Below, piece after piece: positions 35,205-43,023 of a stretch of 64,000 nt of DNA (position 1 is its first letter; every line of letters starts with the position of its first letter). The DNA lies in contig NZ_NFHL01000001.1 in assembly GCF_002161355.1 (NCBI RefSeq), forward strand, positions 372,001-436,000, written 5' to 3'. The translations under genes and the position numbers were made by a program. The notes beneath the pieces were generated by a model, which was not told the origin of the DNA, did no database searches, and was given only the letters and a program-made list of their open reading frames with translations. Source of the stretch: Lachnoclostridium sp. An76. Its GTDB lineage: Bacteria; Bacillota; Clostridia; Lachnospirales; Lachnospiraceae.

Positions 35205-36520
35205 CCTGTATTCACCCCGCCTAAACCCATATCGTCAAACAGAGAGAGCTGCCTGAATGTCATGCCGTCTGCCCCTTCGGGAAGACGCTCTTTTGTATTG
35301 AGCAGATTTCTTGTGATCGTATCTTCGTCCATTCTCACCGGATACATCATCTTCCCGCTGCAGGTGATAAAATACAGGGCTCTCTTGAGCACGACCCCCA
35401 TTTTCTTCAAGTCCTCAAAGCCAATGCATCCCCATCTCCGCGCTTTCACGATGCGTCCAGCCGATTTGTAACCGATCCCGGGCACCCGGAGAAGCGTATA
35501 ATAGTCCGCCCGGTTGATCTCTACCGGAAAGGACTCCAGATGCCGGAGCGCCCAGCAGCATTTGGGATCCAGATACACATTAAAGTTCTGATTTTCCTCA
35601 TCCAAAAGCTCTTCTGCCTCAAAATGATAAAACCTCAGCAGCCAGTCCGCCTGATACAGTCTGTGCTCCCTGAGCAGAGGCGGTCCCTGATCCCGGATCG
35701 ACGGAAGGTCTTTGTCCTCATTGACAGGGACAAACGCCGAGAAAAATACACGCTTCAGATCGAACTTTTTATACAGGTCTTCTGTCACTCTGAGGATCTG
35801 ATAATCTGTCTCCGGCGTAGCTCCTATGATCATCTGCGTGCTCTGCCCCGCAGGCACAAACCGCGGCGCGCTCCGGTACAGCATAATCTCCTGCTGGTTC
35901 TCCTTCATCTTCTCCTGGACAAACCTCATAGGAGCAAGGATATTTTTCCTCGACTTATGCGGTGCGAGGAGCCGCAGGCTCTCTGCCGTAGGGAGCTCCA
36001 TATTCACGCTCATCCTGTCAGCCAGGAATCCTGTCATCCTGATCAGCCGCTCATCCGCCCCGGGGATCGCCTTCACATGAATATACCCCTGAAAATTGCA
36101 TACATGACGGAGCCTGTATAAGGCAGCATAGATCAACTCCATCGTATAGTCAGGACTTTTTAATATGCCTGAACTTAAAAAAAGTCCTTCAATATAGTTT
36201 CTCCGGTAAAACTCCATTGTCAGAGTGCATATTTCTTCGGGCGTAAAAGAAGTCCTCACCACATCATTGGAAGAGCGGTTGATACAGTATTTGCAGTCAT
36301 AGATACACTCATTGGTAAATAAAATCTTCAGAAGAGAAATACACCTGCCATCCGAAGAAAAGCTGTGGCATATCCCGGCTTTCCGGCAGTTTCCCATCCC
36401 GGTCCCGTCTCCCCGGCGCTCCACCCCGCTGGAAGAACAGGAAACATCATACTTTGCCGCATCAGACAGAATGTTTAGTTTTTCGTAGAGAGACATCTCC
36501 TTCATGACCCTGTCCCGCAT
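35201..36520 (-). CDS. Radical SAM protein, putative DNA modification/repair (TIGR03916-like)
   Basis: The 439-residue protein has the radical SAM signature CIYDCKYC (C72, C76, C79), a helix-hairpin-helix VPGIGYKSAGRIVKA from about residue 346 that suggests DNA binding, and QLSLF at residues 424-428, a perfect match to the bacterial sliding-clamp-binding motif. ATG at 36520 is supported by AAGGGGTGG upstream; a longer frame to 36550 would leave almost no leader. It heads a two-gene unit with the TIGR03915-like gene. Two LexA-like boxes in the promoter suggest SOS control. The substrate is unknown. Confidence 0.85.
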   Translation of the reverse strand: MRDRVMKEMSLYEKLNILSDAAKYDVSCSSSGVERRGDGTGMGNCRKAGICHSFSSDGRCISLLKILFTNECIYDCKYCINRSSNDVVRTSFTPEEICTLTMEFYRRNYIEGLFLSSGILKSPDYTMELIYAALYRLRHVCNFQGYIHVKAIPGADERLIRMTGFLADRMSVNMELPTAESLRLLAPHKSRKNILAPMRFVQEKMKENQQEIMLYRSAPRFVPAGQSTQMIIGATPETDYQILRVTEDLYKKFDLKRVFFSAFVPVNEDKDLPSIRDQGPPLLREHRLYQADWLLRFYHFEAEELLDEENQNFNVYLDPKCCWALRHLESFPVEINRADYYTLLRVPGIGYKSAGRIVKARRWGCIGFEDLKKMGVVLKRALYFITCSGKMMYPVRMDEDTITRNLLNTKERLPEGADGMTFRQLSLFDDMGLGGVNTG

Positions 36521-36544
36521 CGCGACCCACCCCTTTTCTTTATC

Positions 36545-36556
36545 GAACATCTGTTC
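36545..36556. promoter_or_regulatory. LexA-like box 1
   Basis: GAACATCTGTTC is a perfect match to the GAAC-N4-GTTC operator of Gram-positive LexA. It covers the predicted transcription start of the radical SAM gene, where bound repressor would block initiation. Confidence 0.72.
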
Positions 36557-36564
36557 TTTTCAGT

Positions 36565-36593
36565 ATGATAGCACATATGTTCGGTAATTACAA
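36565..36593 (-). promoter_or_regulatory. Promoter of the radical SAM-TIGR03915 unit
   Basis: TTGTAA (complement of 36588-36593) and TATCAT (complement of 36565-36570) are spaced by 17 bases. Transcription would begin near 36558. Confidence 0.65.
36571..36582. promoter_or_regulatory. LexA-like box 2 (one mismatch)
   Basis: GCACATATGTTC fits GAAC-N4-GTTC with one mismatch and lies in the promoter spacer, 26 bases (centre to centre) from box 1. Two boxes this close in one promoter are unlikely by chance. Confidence 0.55.
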
Positions 36594-36597
36594 GAGG

Positions 36598-36956
36598 TAA
36601 ATTCTGTATTTGTGGGGGAGCCGACCGATTGGTTAAACGTCCGAAAACAGCGAAGCGAGGTTATAGAAGACGTATTCAGCACGGGGGGTGTGGGTGGCTT
36701 CGGCTCCGGGGCTCCGTGGCAGCAAAAACTAAGAAATCCGGGACTATGCTAAAGGCAGAAAGCAGCAGGGAGCAACTCGCCTTTGGCTCAGACAAGCCCC
36801 CTGCTGCTTTCAACGCATAGTTCCGGATTTCAAGTTTTTTCAAGCCCCTCCGCAGTCACCTCAGTCACCCACACACCCGTGCTGAAAGGTTTTCGAAAAA
36901 GGCGCTTCGCTGTTTTCTGGTTTTGCTCAAGACGGAAGGTCCCCGACAAATGCAGC
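36598..36956 (+). repeat. Palindromic element D, different core
   Basis: This ~359-bp imperfect palindrome starts with the same end as the copies at 5.2 and 62.8 kb (TTCTGTATTTGTGGGGGAGC), then has a different interior. Its arms include AAATCCGG-ACTATGC against GCATAGTTCCGGATTT, AGCAGCAGGG against CCCTGCTGCT, and CAGCACGGGGGGTGTGGGTG against a diverged copy ending CCCGTGCTG. AGCGAAGCG near the left is answered by CGCTTCGCT near the right. It closes with GGTCCCCGACAAATGCAG. No supported gene lies inside. Confidence 0.8.
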
Positions 36957-37088
36957 GTTTAAAAACGTAGTGAGAAGGGAACTCTCCCGGAAGTCCGCGG
37001 TCCCTTCCGATTGGTAAAACTTCTTGTTTCGCCGCCGAAGCTCCCCTTTCACCCTCGTTTCGAAATCCTGCATTTGCCTGCGGGGACC
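36938..37088. repeat. Short palindromic element E
   Basis: GGTCCCCGACAAATGCAG on the left is answered by CTGCATTTGCCTGCGGGGAC on the right, and AAACGTAGTGAGAAGGG by a diverged complement near 37030-37060. Its ends overlap those of the neighbouring elements D and copy 2, so the three share boundaries. An internal CCCTTCCGATTGG resembles the subterminal sequence of copies 1 and 2, so it may be a composite of two element ends. Confidence 0.65.
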
Positions 37089-37411
37089 TTCCGATCGGAT
37101 GCGCGCAGAAAACCGCTCCTTTGATGCGCCTTTCGCGGCGGACGGGGATATGGCGACGGTGACTTGGAGTAATCTGCCGGAAAGACTTAAAAGAATGGGA
37201 TGCGGCGTTAATTTCAAAGCGGATGCCTGAGCCGCAGGCGAATCTTCCGCTTTGAAATTGTCCTTAGCCGTATCCCATTCTTTTTATGTCTTTCCCAGAT
37301 TACGGAACCGAAACCTGAGCCATATCCCCGTCCGCCGCGAAAACGTCCCGCATCACATCAACGGTTTTCGGACGTTATATCTACAAGGAAGGCCCCCACA
37401 AATCCAGATTT
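37064..37411 (+). repeat. Long palindromic repeat, copy 2
   Basis: This copy has the same orientation and core as the copy at 5181-5526. The 127 bases at 37179-37305 differ from copy 1 by a single base (the C at 5403 is T here). The outer arms are more diverged. The right end runs into the ptsI stop: GAATAAATCTGG on the minus strand. With elements D and E it fills the 890-base gap between ptsI and the radical SAM gene. Apart from the radical SAM promoter, nothing else is seen there. Confidence 0.9.
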
Positions 37412-39032
37412 ATTCACACTCTCTGATCCGTTTCCTCAGCGGAAGGACCATTGCCGGGGAAACTGACAGCTCGTCCAGTCCCATTTTCAGGAACTCTTCC
37501 GTGAGCTCAAGGTCAGCGCCGAGCTCTCCGCAGATCCCGATCCATTTACCCTCTGCATGGGCATTGTCAGCCGCCATCTTGATCATGGCGAGCACTGCCG
37601 GGTGATGCGGGTCATAGAACGGATCCAGCTTGGAATTCTGACGGTCGATTGCCAGAGTATACTGGGTCAGGTCATTTGTACCAACGCTGAAGAAGTCAAC
37701 TTCCTTCGCCAGCTCACGGCTAACCATTACAGAAGCCGGAGTCTCGATCATGATGCCAAGCTCCACATCTTCCTTGAACGGGATCCCCTCGCTCCTGAGC
37801 TCTTCCTTCACCTCAGCGATAATTTCTTTGATCTTCCGCACTTCGCTCACAGAAATGATCATCGGGAACATAATGGAGATATTCCCGTAAACCGCCGCAC
37901 GGTACAGGGCGCGGAGCTGTGTCTTGAAGATTTCCGGCCTTGTCAGGCAGATACGGATCGCACGGTAGCCGAGCGCCGGATTGTCCTCTTTGTCAAGCCC
38001 GAAGTAATCCACCTGCTTGTCCGCACCGATATCCAGTGTACGGATGATGACCTTCTTTCCTGCCATGCTCTCTGCAACCTGCTTGTACACAGAGAACTGC
38101 TGGTCTTCGGTCGGGAAGTCTGTGTTTTCCAGATAAAGGAATTCGCTTCTGAAAAGACCGATGCCGCCGGCATCATTCTTAAGTACTGCGCCAAGGTCAG
38201 ATACATTTCCGATATTTGCGTATACGTTGATCTTCTGGCCGCTCTTTGTCACATTCTCCTTGCCTTTGAGCTGCTCCAGGAGCGCCTTCTGCTCCAGGTC
38301 TTTCGCCCGTTTTTCCTGCATCTCTTTCATCGTCTCTTCGTCAGGCTCGATATAAAGAGTGCCTGTAAAGCCGTCGATCGCCGCCATCTTGCCGTCATAC
38401 TCCGGCAGAAGGGCCTCGCCCATGCCGATTATGGCAGGAATATTCATCGTACGGGCAAGGATCGCGGTATGGGAATTGGATGACCCATACATTGTCGCAA
38501 ATCCAAGTACTTTATCTTTGTCAAGCTGTACTGTCTCGCTCGGCGCCAGATCGTCAGCCGCGATAATGCAGGGTTCTGTCATCTCTTTCATCCCCGCGTC
38601 AACGCCGCACAGGATATCCAGCACACGCTCGGACACATCCTTTACGTCCGCCGCGCGTCCCTGCATATAAGCGTCATCCATCGCCGCGAACATCTGCGCG
38701 AAATTGTCCGCTGTCGTAGCCACGGCAAACTCCGCATTTACCTCCTGGGTGCGGATGATATTCTCGATGGACTCGAGATAATCCAGATCCTCAAGCATCA
38801 TCTGGTGGATCTCAAAGATCATGGCATTCGCCTCGCCCACATCCTCGATCGCTTTGTCGTACAGCCCTTTCAGCTGGGATACTGCCGTATCCTTTGCATC
38901 CTGGAATCTCTTCCACTCTGCATCTACATCATCGACGTGCGTTCTCTTGATTGTCTTCTCGCTTCTCTTATAAAACATGAGCTTTCCGATAGATACGCCG
39001 CCGAATACACTTTTACCGCTTATCGTAATCAT
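37410..39032 (-). CDS. ptsI: PTS enzyme I
   Basis: Enzyme I takes phosphate from PEP and passes it to HPr, starting PTS sugar uptake. The 540-residue protein has the phosphorylated His at 188 (SSNSHTAILAR), the PEP-barrel motifs GIGLFRSEFLYL and GTNDLTQYTLAIDRQ, and the catalytic Cys in ICGELGAD. AAGGAG lies before the ATG. It follows ptsH by 22 bp. The stop codon sits at the edge of a long palindromic repeat. Confidence 0.96.
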   Translation of the reverse strand: MITISGKSVFGGVSIGKLMFYKRSEKTIKRTHVDDVDAEWKRFQDAKDTAVSQLKGLYDKAIEDVGEANAMIFEIHQMMLEDLDYLESIENIIRTQEVNAEFAVATTADNFAQMFAAMDDAYMQGRAADVKDVSERVLDILCGVDAGMKEMTEPCIIAADDLAPSETVQLDKDKVLGFATMYGSSNSHTAILARTMNIPAIIGMGEALLPEYDGKMAAIDGFTGTLYIEPDEETMKEMQEKRAKDLEQKALLEQLKGKENVTKSGQKINVYANIGNVSDLGAVLKNDAGGIGLFRSEFLYLENTDFPTEDQQFSVYKQVAESMAGKKVIIRTLDIGADKQVDYFGLDKEDNPALGYRAIRICLTRPEIFKTQLRALYRAAVYGNISIMFPMIISVSEVRKIKEIIAEVKEELRSEGIPFKEDVELGIMIETPASVMVSRELAKEVDFFSVGTNDLTQYTLAIDRQNSKLDPFYDPHHPAVLAMIKMAADNAHAEGKWIGICGELGADLELTEEFLKMGLDELSVSPAMVLPLRKRIRECE

Positions 39033-39054
39033 GGCCTGCTTCTCCTTAATCTAA

Positions 39055-39312
39055 TTATAAATTCTCTTTGAAGAATGCCTCTAATTCTGCGACCGCTGTA
39101 TCTTCGTCTGCTCCTTCTACGGTGATCGTAACTTCTTCCCCGGTCTTAACACCCAGTCCCATAACGCCAAAGATCCTCTTTGCGTCTGCTGTCTTCTCGC
39201 CTTTTGTGATCTTGACAGTTGACTGATATCCTGCCGCCTGCTTCACAAGGATGCCCGCCGGTCTTGCGTGGATTCCCTCCGGATCTGTCACCACGTATTT
39301 GAATTCTTTCAT
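39055..39312 (-). CDS. ptsH: HPr-like PTS phosphocarrier with Arg at position 46
   Basis: This 85-residue protein carries phosphate from enzyme I to sugar-specific EIIA domains. The active His15 is in GIHARPAG. Position 46, a serine phosphorylated by HPr kinase in most Firmicutes, is arginine here (AKRIFGVMG), so this HPr cannot take part in the usual P-Ser-HPr/CcpA catabolite control. AGGAGG precedes the ATG. It is the first gene of ptsHI. Being next to ptsI, it is likely the general HPr, but a second HPr elsewhere cannot be excluded. Confidence 0.95.
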   Translation of the reverse strand: MKEFKYVVTDPEGIHARPAGILVKQAAGYQSTVKITKGEKTADAKRIFGVMGLGVKTGEEVTITVEGADEDTAVAELEAFFKENL

Positions 39313-39350
39313 AACTGTTTGTCCTCCTTTGACTTCATAATTCTGTTATC

Positions 39351-39379
39351 AGTATATACCACATCCTCTGAATTTTCAA
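39351..39379 (-). promoter_or_regulatory. Promoter of ptsHI
   Basis: TTGAAA (complement of 39374-39379) and TATACT (complement of 39351-39356) are spaced by 17 bases; the start would be near 39344 with a leader of about 32 bases. Confidence 0.8.
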
Positions 39380-39406
39380 TTGCTGTTTCAGCGGGAAACA
39401 GCAATT
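39378..39406. repeat. Perfect inverted repeat next to the ptsHI promoter
   Basis: AATTGCTGTTT and AAACAGCAATT form an 11-bp inverted repeat with a 7-base loop touching the -35 element. It could end cysK transcription, though no T-run follows, or be an activator or repressor site for ptsHI. Confidence 0.6.
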
Positions 39407-39483
39407 TGTTGCACTATTTAACAGAGTTTTCCGGCAGGGGCGGCACACGAGGATCTGGCGGAAACCGGGGCGGTGATCCGGCG

Positions 39484-40410
39484 CTACTCAAACAATGGGG
39501 TAGACAGATATCTCTCTCCCGTATCCGGCAGGAGCGCAACGATCGTTTTCCCCTCGTTTTCCGGCTTCCCTGCTTCCCGGACTGCGGTGTGCAGCGCCGC
39601 GCCTGACGTGATCCCCACAAGGACTCCCTCCGATGATGCCAGGAGCCTTGCAGCTTCATACGCTTCCTCTTCTGTCACCTGGCTGACAGTGTCATACACC
39701 GTTGTATCCAGGATATCGGGCACAAATCCCGCTCCGATCCCCTGCAGGCCATGGGGACCCGGATTTCCGCCCGAGAGGACCGGAGAGGCTGCCGGCTCCA
39801 CTGCGATGACCCTGACATCTGATCTCTTTTCTTTCAGATAACGGCCCACGCCTGTCACCGTTCCGCCGGTCCCTGCTCCGGCGACAAAAATATCTACTGT
39901 CCCTTCCGTATCTTCCCATATCTCAGGTCCGGTCGTCCGGTAGTGCGCATCCGGATTCGCCGGATTTACAAACTGTCCGAGCACCACTGCATTCTCGGTC
40001 TCTTTTTCCAGTTCCGCTGCCTTCTCAATGGCTCCCTTCATGCCTTTTGCGCCTTCTGTGAGCACGATCTTTGCGCCATATCCGAGCAGGAGCTTCCTTC
40101 TCTCTATACTCATGGTCTCCGGCATGACAAAGACCGCCTTATACCCTCTCGATGCAGCCACGCTGGCGAGGCCGATCCCCGTGTTTCCGCTGGTCGGCTC
40201 AATGATCGTGGCTCCCGGCTGTATCCTTCCCGTCCTCTCCGCCTCCTCGATCATACTGAGGGCGGCGCGGTCCTTTACGCTTCCCGCCGGATTAAAATAT
40301 TCCAGCTTGACAAGCACTTTTGCCTTCAGCCCTTTTTCTCTTTCAATATTTTTCACTTCCAGGAGAGGAGTCTTCCCGATCAGTTCTGTTACGCTCTGGT
40401 ATACTTTCAT
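39484..40410 (-). CDS. cysK: Cysteine synthase (O-acetylserine sulfhydrylase)
   Basis: This PLP enzyme forms cysteine from O-acetylserine and sulfide. The 308-residue protein has the PLP lysine K46 in NPAGSVKDRAA, the phosphate loop TSGNTGIGLA and the GAGTGGTVTGVGRYLKE loop. It lies 102 bp after metY in a unit headed by an Rrf2 regulator, which fits control by cysteine or O-acetylserine. No serine acetyltransferase gene is nearby. Confidence 0.95.
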   Translation of the reverse strand: MKVYQSVTELIGKTPLLEVKNIEREKGLKAKVLVKLEYFNPAGSVKDRAALSMIEEAERTGRIQPGATIIEPTSGNTGIGLASVAASRGYKAVFVMPETMSIERRKLLLGYGAKIVLTEGAKGMKGAIEKAAELEKETENAVVLGQFVNPANPDAHYRTTGPEIWEDTEGTVDIFVAGAGTGGTVTGVGRYLKEKRSDVRVIAVEPAASPVLSGGNPGPHGLQGIGAGFVPDILDTTVYDTVSQVTEEEAYEAARLLASSEGVLVGITSGAALHTAVREAGKPENEGKTIVALLPDTGERYLSTPLFE

Positions 40411-40512
40411 CTTACTCTTCCTTTCTGTCTTTTCTTTCTATTTTTCACTTCAATCCCAAAAAATATGAAATGTTTCCATATGTATCCGCATGCCTGTATG
40501 CCGCACTGTACA

Positions 40513-41796
40513 TCACACCGCTTCAAGTGCCTGTCCGAGGTCCCAGAGGATATCGTCAATGTGTTCCGTACCAATGGATACTCTCACTGTATTCGGACGG
40601 ATCCCGGATGCTGCCAGCTCGTCTGGCGTCATCTGGGAATGAGTGGTGCTTGCAGGATGGATGACCAGGGATTTCACGTCAGCCACATTTGCCAGCAGGG
40701 AAAAGATCTCAAGCCTGTCAATAAACCGCTTTGTATCCTCTTCACTCCCGTTGATCTCAAATGTAAATATCGATGCTCCCCCTTTCGGGAAATACTTCTC
40801 ATAGAGGCTGTGATACGGGCTGTCAGGGAGCGACGGATGGTTCACCCCGGACACCCCGGGATGGTCTTTCAGGAATCCCACCACCTTCTCCGTATTTTCA
40901 ATATGCCGCTCCACTCTCAGAGAGAGAGTCTCAAGTCCCTGAAGGAAAAGGAACGCATGGAGAGGTGCCACCGCAGCCCCCATATCTCTCAAAAGCACTG
41001 CCCGGATCCTTGTCACAAACGCCGCCGGTCCGGCTGCATCTGCGAAGGATACTCCGTGGTAGCTCGGATCAGGCTCTGTGATCTGAGGGTATCTTCCGTA
41101 TGCCTTCCAGTCTGTCGTCCCGCTCTCTATGATCACACCGCCCAGCGCTGTCCCGTGCCCGCCGATAAACTTTGTGGCAGAATGTACGACAATATCAGCC
41201 CCATGTTCAAAAGGCCGGAGCAAGTACGGCGTGGCAAAAGTATTGTCCACAACAAGCGCGATCCCATGGGCATGGGCAGTCTCTGCAATCCTCCGGATGT
41301 CCACAAGGTTTGCATTCGGGTTCCCGATCGACTCAATAAATACCGCCTTTGTATTATCCCGGATCGCCGCCTCAAAGCTCCCTTCCTCATCCGGATCTAC
41401 AAATGTCGTCTCGATCCCCTGATCTCTCAGCGTATGTTCGAGAAGATTATAGGAACCGCCGTAAATGTACTTTGAAGCAACGATATGGTCTCCCGCCTTC
41501 GCGAGATTCTGGAAGGTATATGTGACCGCCGCAGCTCCGGATGCAACCGCAAGGGCCGCGCTCCCGCCCTCAAGCGCAGCAATGCGCTTTTCAAACACTT
41601 CCTGGGTAGGATTGGTCAGCCTTCCATATATATTCCCTGATTCTTCCAGGCTGAACCTGGCCGCCGCATGCTGACAGTCGCGAAAAACATATGACGTTGT
41701 CTGATAGATCGGCACAGCTCTGGCATCAGTCGCCGGATCCGGCGTCTCCTGTCCTGAATGCAGCTGCAGTGTTTCAAATTTTAAGTCTCTTTTCAT
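40513..41796 (-). CDS. metY: O-acetylhomoserine sulfhydrylase
   Basis: This PLP enzyme makes homocysteine from O-acetylhomoserine and sulfide, giving direct sulfhydrylation to methionine. The 427-residue protein has the PLP lysine K209 in HSATKFIGGHGT and the family motifs YGRLTNPTQEVFEKRIAALEG (split across the usual turn) and NPNANLVDI. ATG at 41796 is preceded by AAGGAAGG; an open frame continues 80 codons upstream but has no ribosome site and overlaps the rrf2 gene. It lies between the Rrf2 regulator and cysK. Confidence 0.95.
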   Translation of the reverse strand: MKRDLKFETLQLHSGQETPDPATDARAVPIYQTTSYVFRDCQHAAARFSLEESGNIYGRLTNPTQEVFEKRIAALEGGSAALAVASGAAAVTYTFQNLAKAGDHIVASKYIYGGSYNLLEHTLRDQGIETTFVDPDEEGSFEAAIRDNTKAVFIESIGNPNANLVDIRRIAETAHAHGIALVVDNTFATPYLLRPFEHGADIVVHSATKFIGGHGTALGGVIIESGTTDWKAYGRYPQITEPDPSYHGVSFADAAGPAAFVTRIRAVLLRDMGAAVAPLHAFLFLQGLETLSLRVERHIENTEKVVGFLKDHPGVSGVNHPSLPDSPYHSLYEKYFPKGGASIFTFEINGSEEDTKRFIDRLEIFSLLANVADVKSLVIHPASTTHSQMTPDELAASGIRPNTVRVSIGTEHIDDILWDLGQALEAV

Positions 41797-41860
41797 TCTG
41801 TTGCCTTCCTTTCCGTTCTTCTCTGCGACCTTTTTGATATGTACTGACAGGGCTCTCCTC

Positions 41861-42301
41861 TCAGATACTGTCCATTGCCGCGTCTTTTTCCAGATTCCTG
41901 CGGTACTCTCTGACCAGACTGCCCAGGGTCTTCTCCTGAAGGAACTGATCGACTCTCCTGTCGATCTCATCCCAGAGAAGCTCTCTGAGCGCATTTCTGA
42001 CCGGGTCTTGTGTATCCTCACCGGCATCTTCCGCAATGGAGAACTCTCCTTCCAGAGCTTCCAGTACTTCTTTTACTGTAATCTCATCCATATCCCGGGT
42101 GAGCCTGAACCCTCCGTTAGAGCCCTTAACTCCGGCTACGATCCCCGCCCTGCGGAGCATCCCGAATACCTGCTCCAGATAATTCAGGGACAGCTTCTGC
42201 CTCTGCGCAGTCCTGGCGAGGGAGACCGCCTCTCCCTCTTCATGCGCGGCAAGGTCCACCAGTGCACGCAGTCCGTATCTTCCTTTTGTAGACAGCCTCA
42301 T
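41861..42301 (-). CDS. Rrf2-family regulator, CymR-like
   Basis: The 146-residue protein has the Rrf2 winged helix (STKGRYGLRALVDLAAHE; SNGGFRLTRDMDEITVKEVL). It has no cysteine, so it cannot bind an Fe-S cluster. That matches CymR, the cysteine-metabolism repressor that works with CysK in Bacillus. The genes downstream, metY and cysK, support the same role here. GGAGGGG lies 10 bases before the ATG. Confidence 0.87.
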   Translation of the reverse strand: MRLSTKGRYGLRALVDLAAHEEGEAVSLARTAQRQKLSLNYLEQVFGMLRRAGIVAGVKGSNGGFRLTRDMDEITVKEVLEALEGEFSIAEDAGEDTQDPVRNALRELLWDEIDRRVDQFLQEKTLGSLVREYRRNLEKDAAMDSI

Positions 42302-42352
42302 CCGCGTATCCCCTCCTAATTCCTACTCTTTTAATATGTATTTTACAGCATA

Positions 42353-42381
42353 GTTATATCATCAAAAACCTGCCATGTCAA
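42353..42381 (-). promoter_or_regulatory. Promoter of rrf2-metY-cysK
   Basis: A perfect TTGACA (complement of 42376-42381) and TATAAC (complement of 42353-42358) are separated by 17 bases. The AT-rich palindrome-like stretch ATATAATTTAAATTTAT-type just upstream, at 42381-42393, may help regulator binding. Confidence 0.8.
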
Positions 42382-42387
42382 TATAAT

Positions 42388-42816
42388 TTAAATCTGTATT
42401 TGCGAGGGAGCCTGTGATTGCAGATCCGCCACCGTGACTTCCCCCGCGGTCTTTTTTATGATCTCCCACATCTCTCCCCACACCTCTCTTGTAGGGCATT
42501 GGCCGCACTCTATGCCGCAGTCTGTCTCCCGGGTCAGGCACGGCACAGGCGCGAGCTCCCCCTCAGATGCCTCCAGGATTTCCAGCAGGGTGATCTCCCG
42601 CGCGTCCTTTGCCAGACAGTAGCCGCCGCGGACGCCTCTCGCGGAGGATATAATCCCGGCCCTGCTGAGCATTTTCACGATCCTCTCCAGATATTTTTCG
42701 GACAGACCCCGGCGGCGGGCAATATTTTTCAGGCTCTCCCTGTGCTCACTGTCGGAGTGCATCGCAAGGTCCGCGGCAATCTCCAGAGCGTATCTTCCCT
42801 TTGTTGATACCTTCAT
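42388..42816 (-). CDS. Rrf2-family regulator with Cys-rich loop
   Basis: The 142-residue protein shares the Rrf2 winged helix (STKGRYALEIAADLAMH; RGVRGGYCLAKDAREITL). It has four clustered cysteines, C93, C100, C104 and C107, placed as in IscR-like Fe-S sensors. GAGGG precedes the ATG. Its last eight codons (QAPSQIQI) and the stop are made from the end of a palindromic repeat. Whether it controls the downstream sulfur genes or an isc/suf-type system elsewhere is unknown. Confidence 0.87.
   Translation of the reverse strand: MKVSTKGRYALEIAADLAMHSDSEHRESLKNIARRRGLSEKYLERIVKMLSRAGIISSARGVRGGYCLAKDAREITLLEILEASEGELAPVPCLTRETDCGIECGQCPTREVWGEMWEIIKKTAGEVTVADLQSQAPSQIQI
42390..42412. repeat. Solo end of the palindromic repeat family
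   Basis: AAATCTGTATTTGCGAGGGA followed by GCC matches the terminal sequence of the long palindromes at 20 or more of 23 positions. No second end or core lies nearby, so it is a remnant or a target-like site. It encodes the C-terminus of the Rrf2 protein. Confidence 0.75.
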
Positions 42817-42925
42817 ACTGATCCCTCATTTCATATGCATTCTGTCCTCATTTTAAAGGACGGATGCCCTGAATACAAGCACCCGCCATTTTTTGTATAA
42901 TTTTATGGAACAGCATAGAAATCCG

Positions 42926-42954
42926 TTGACTTTTATTGGTAAACATGCTACACT
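42926..42954 (+). promoter_or_regulatory. Promoter of the cold-shock gene
   Basis: TTGACT (42926-42931) and TACACT (42949-42954) are spaced by 17 bases. The ~63-base leader before the ATG could mediate temperature control, as in other csp genes, but no fold was worked out. Confidence 0.75.
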
Positions 42955-43023
42955 GAGCCAGTATTGTTCCTTTACGGGACAGTGCAGAAACTTATTTATT
43001 TTTCTTAAATGGAGGGCAGCACA

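Noticed and set aside
36927-37217. Open frame of 96 codons inside the palindromic cluster (and similar frames at 37252-37605 and 62945-63394)
   Set aside because: These frames read through the palindromes; the same peptide strings appear in other copies on either strand, they lack ribosome sites and they run into real genes. They are by-products of the repeat.
40513-42036. Extended 507-residue version of metY
   Set aside because: The extra 80 codons overlap the Rrf2 gene out of frame and have no ribosome site; ATG at 41796 has one and fits the family start.
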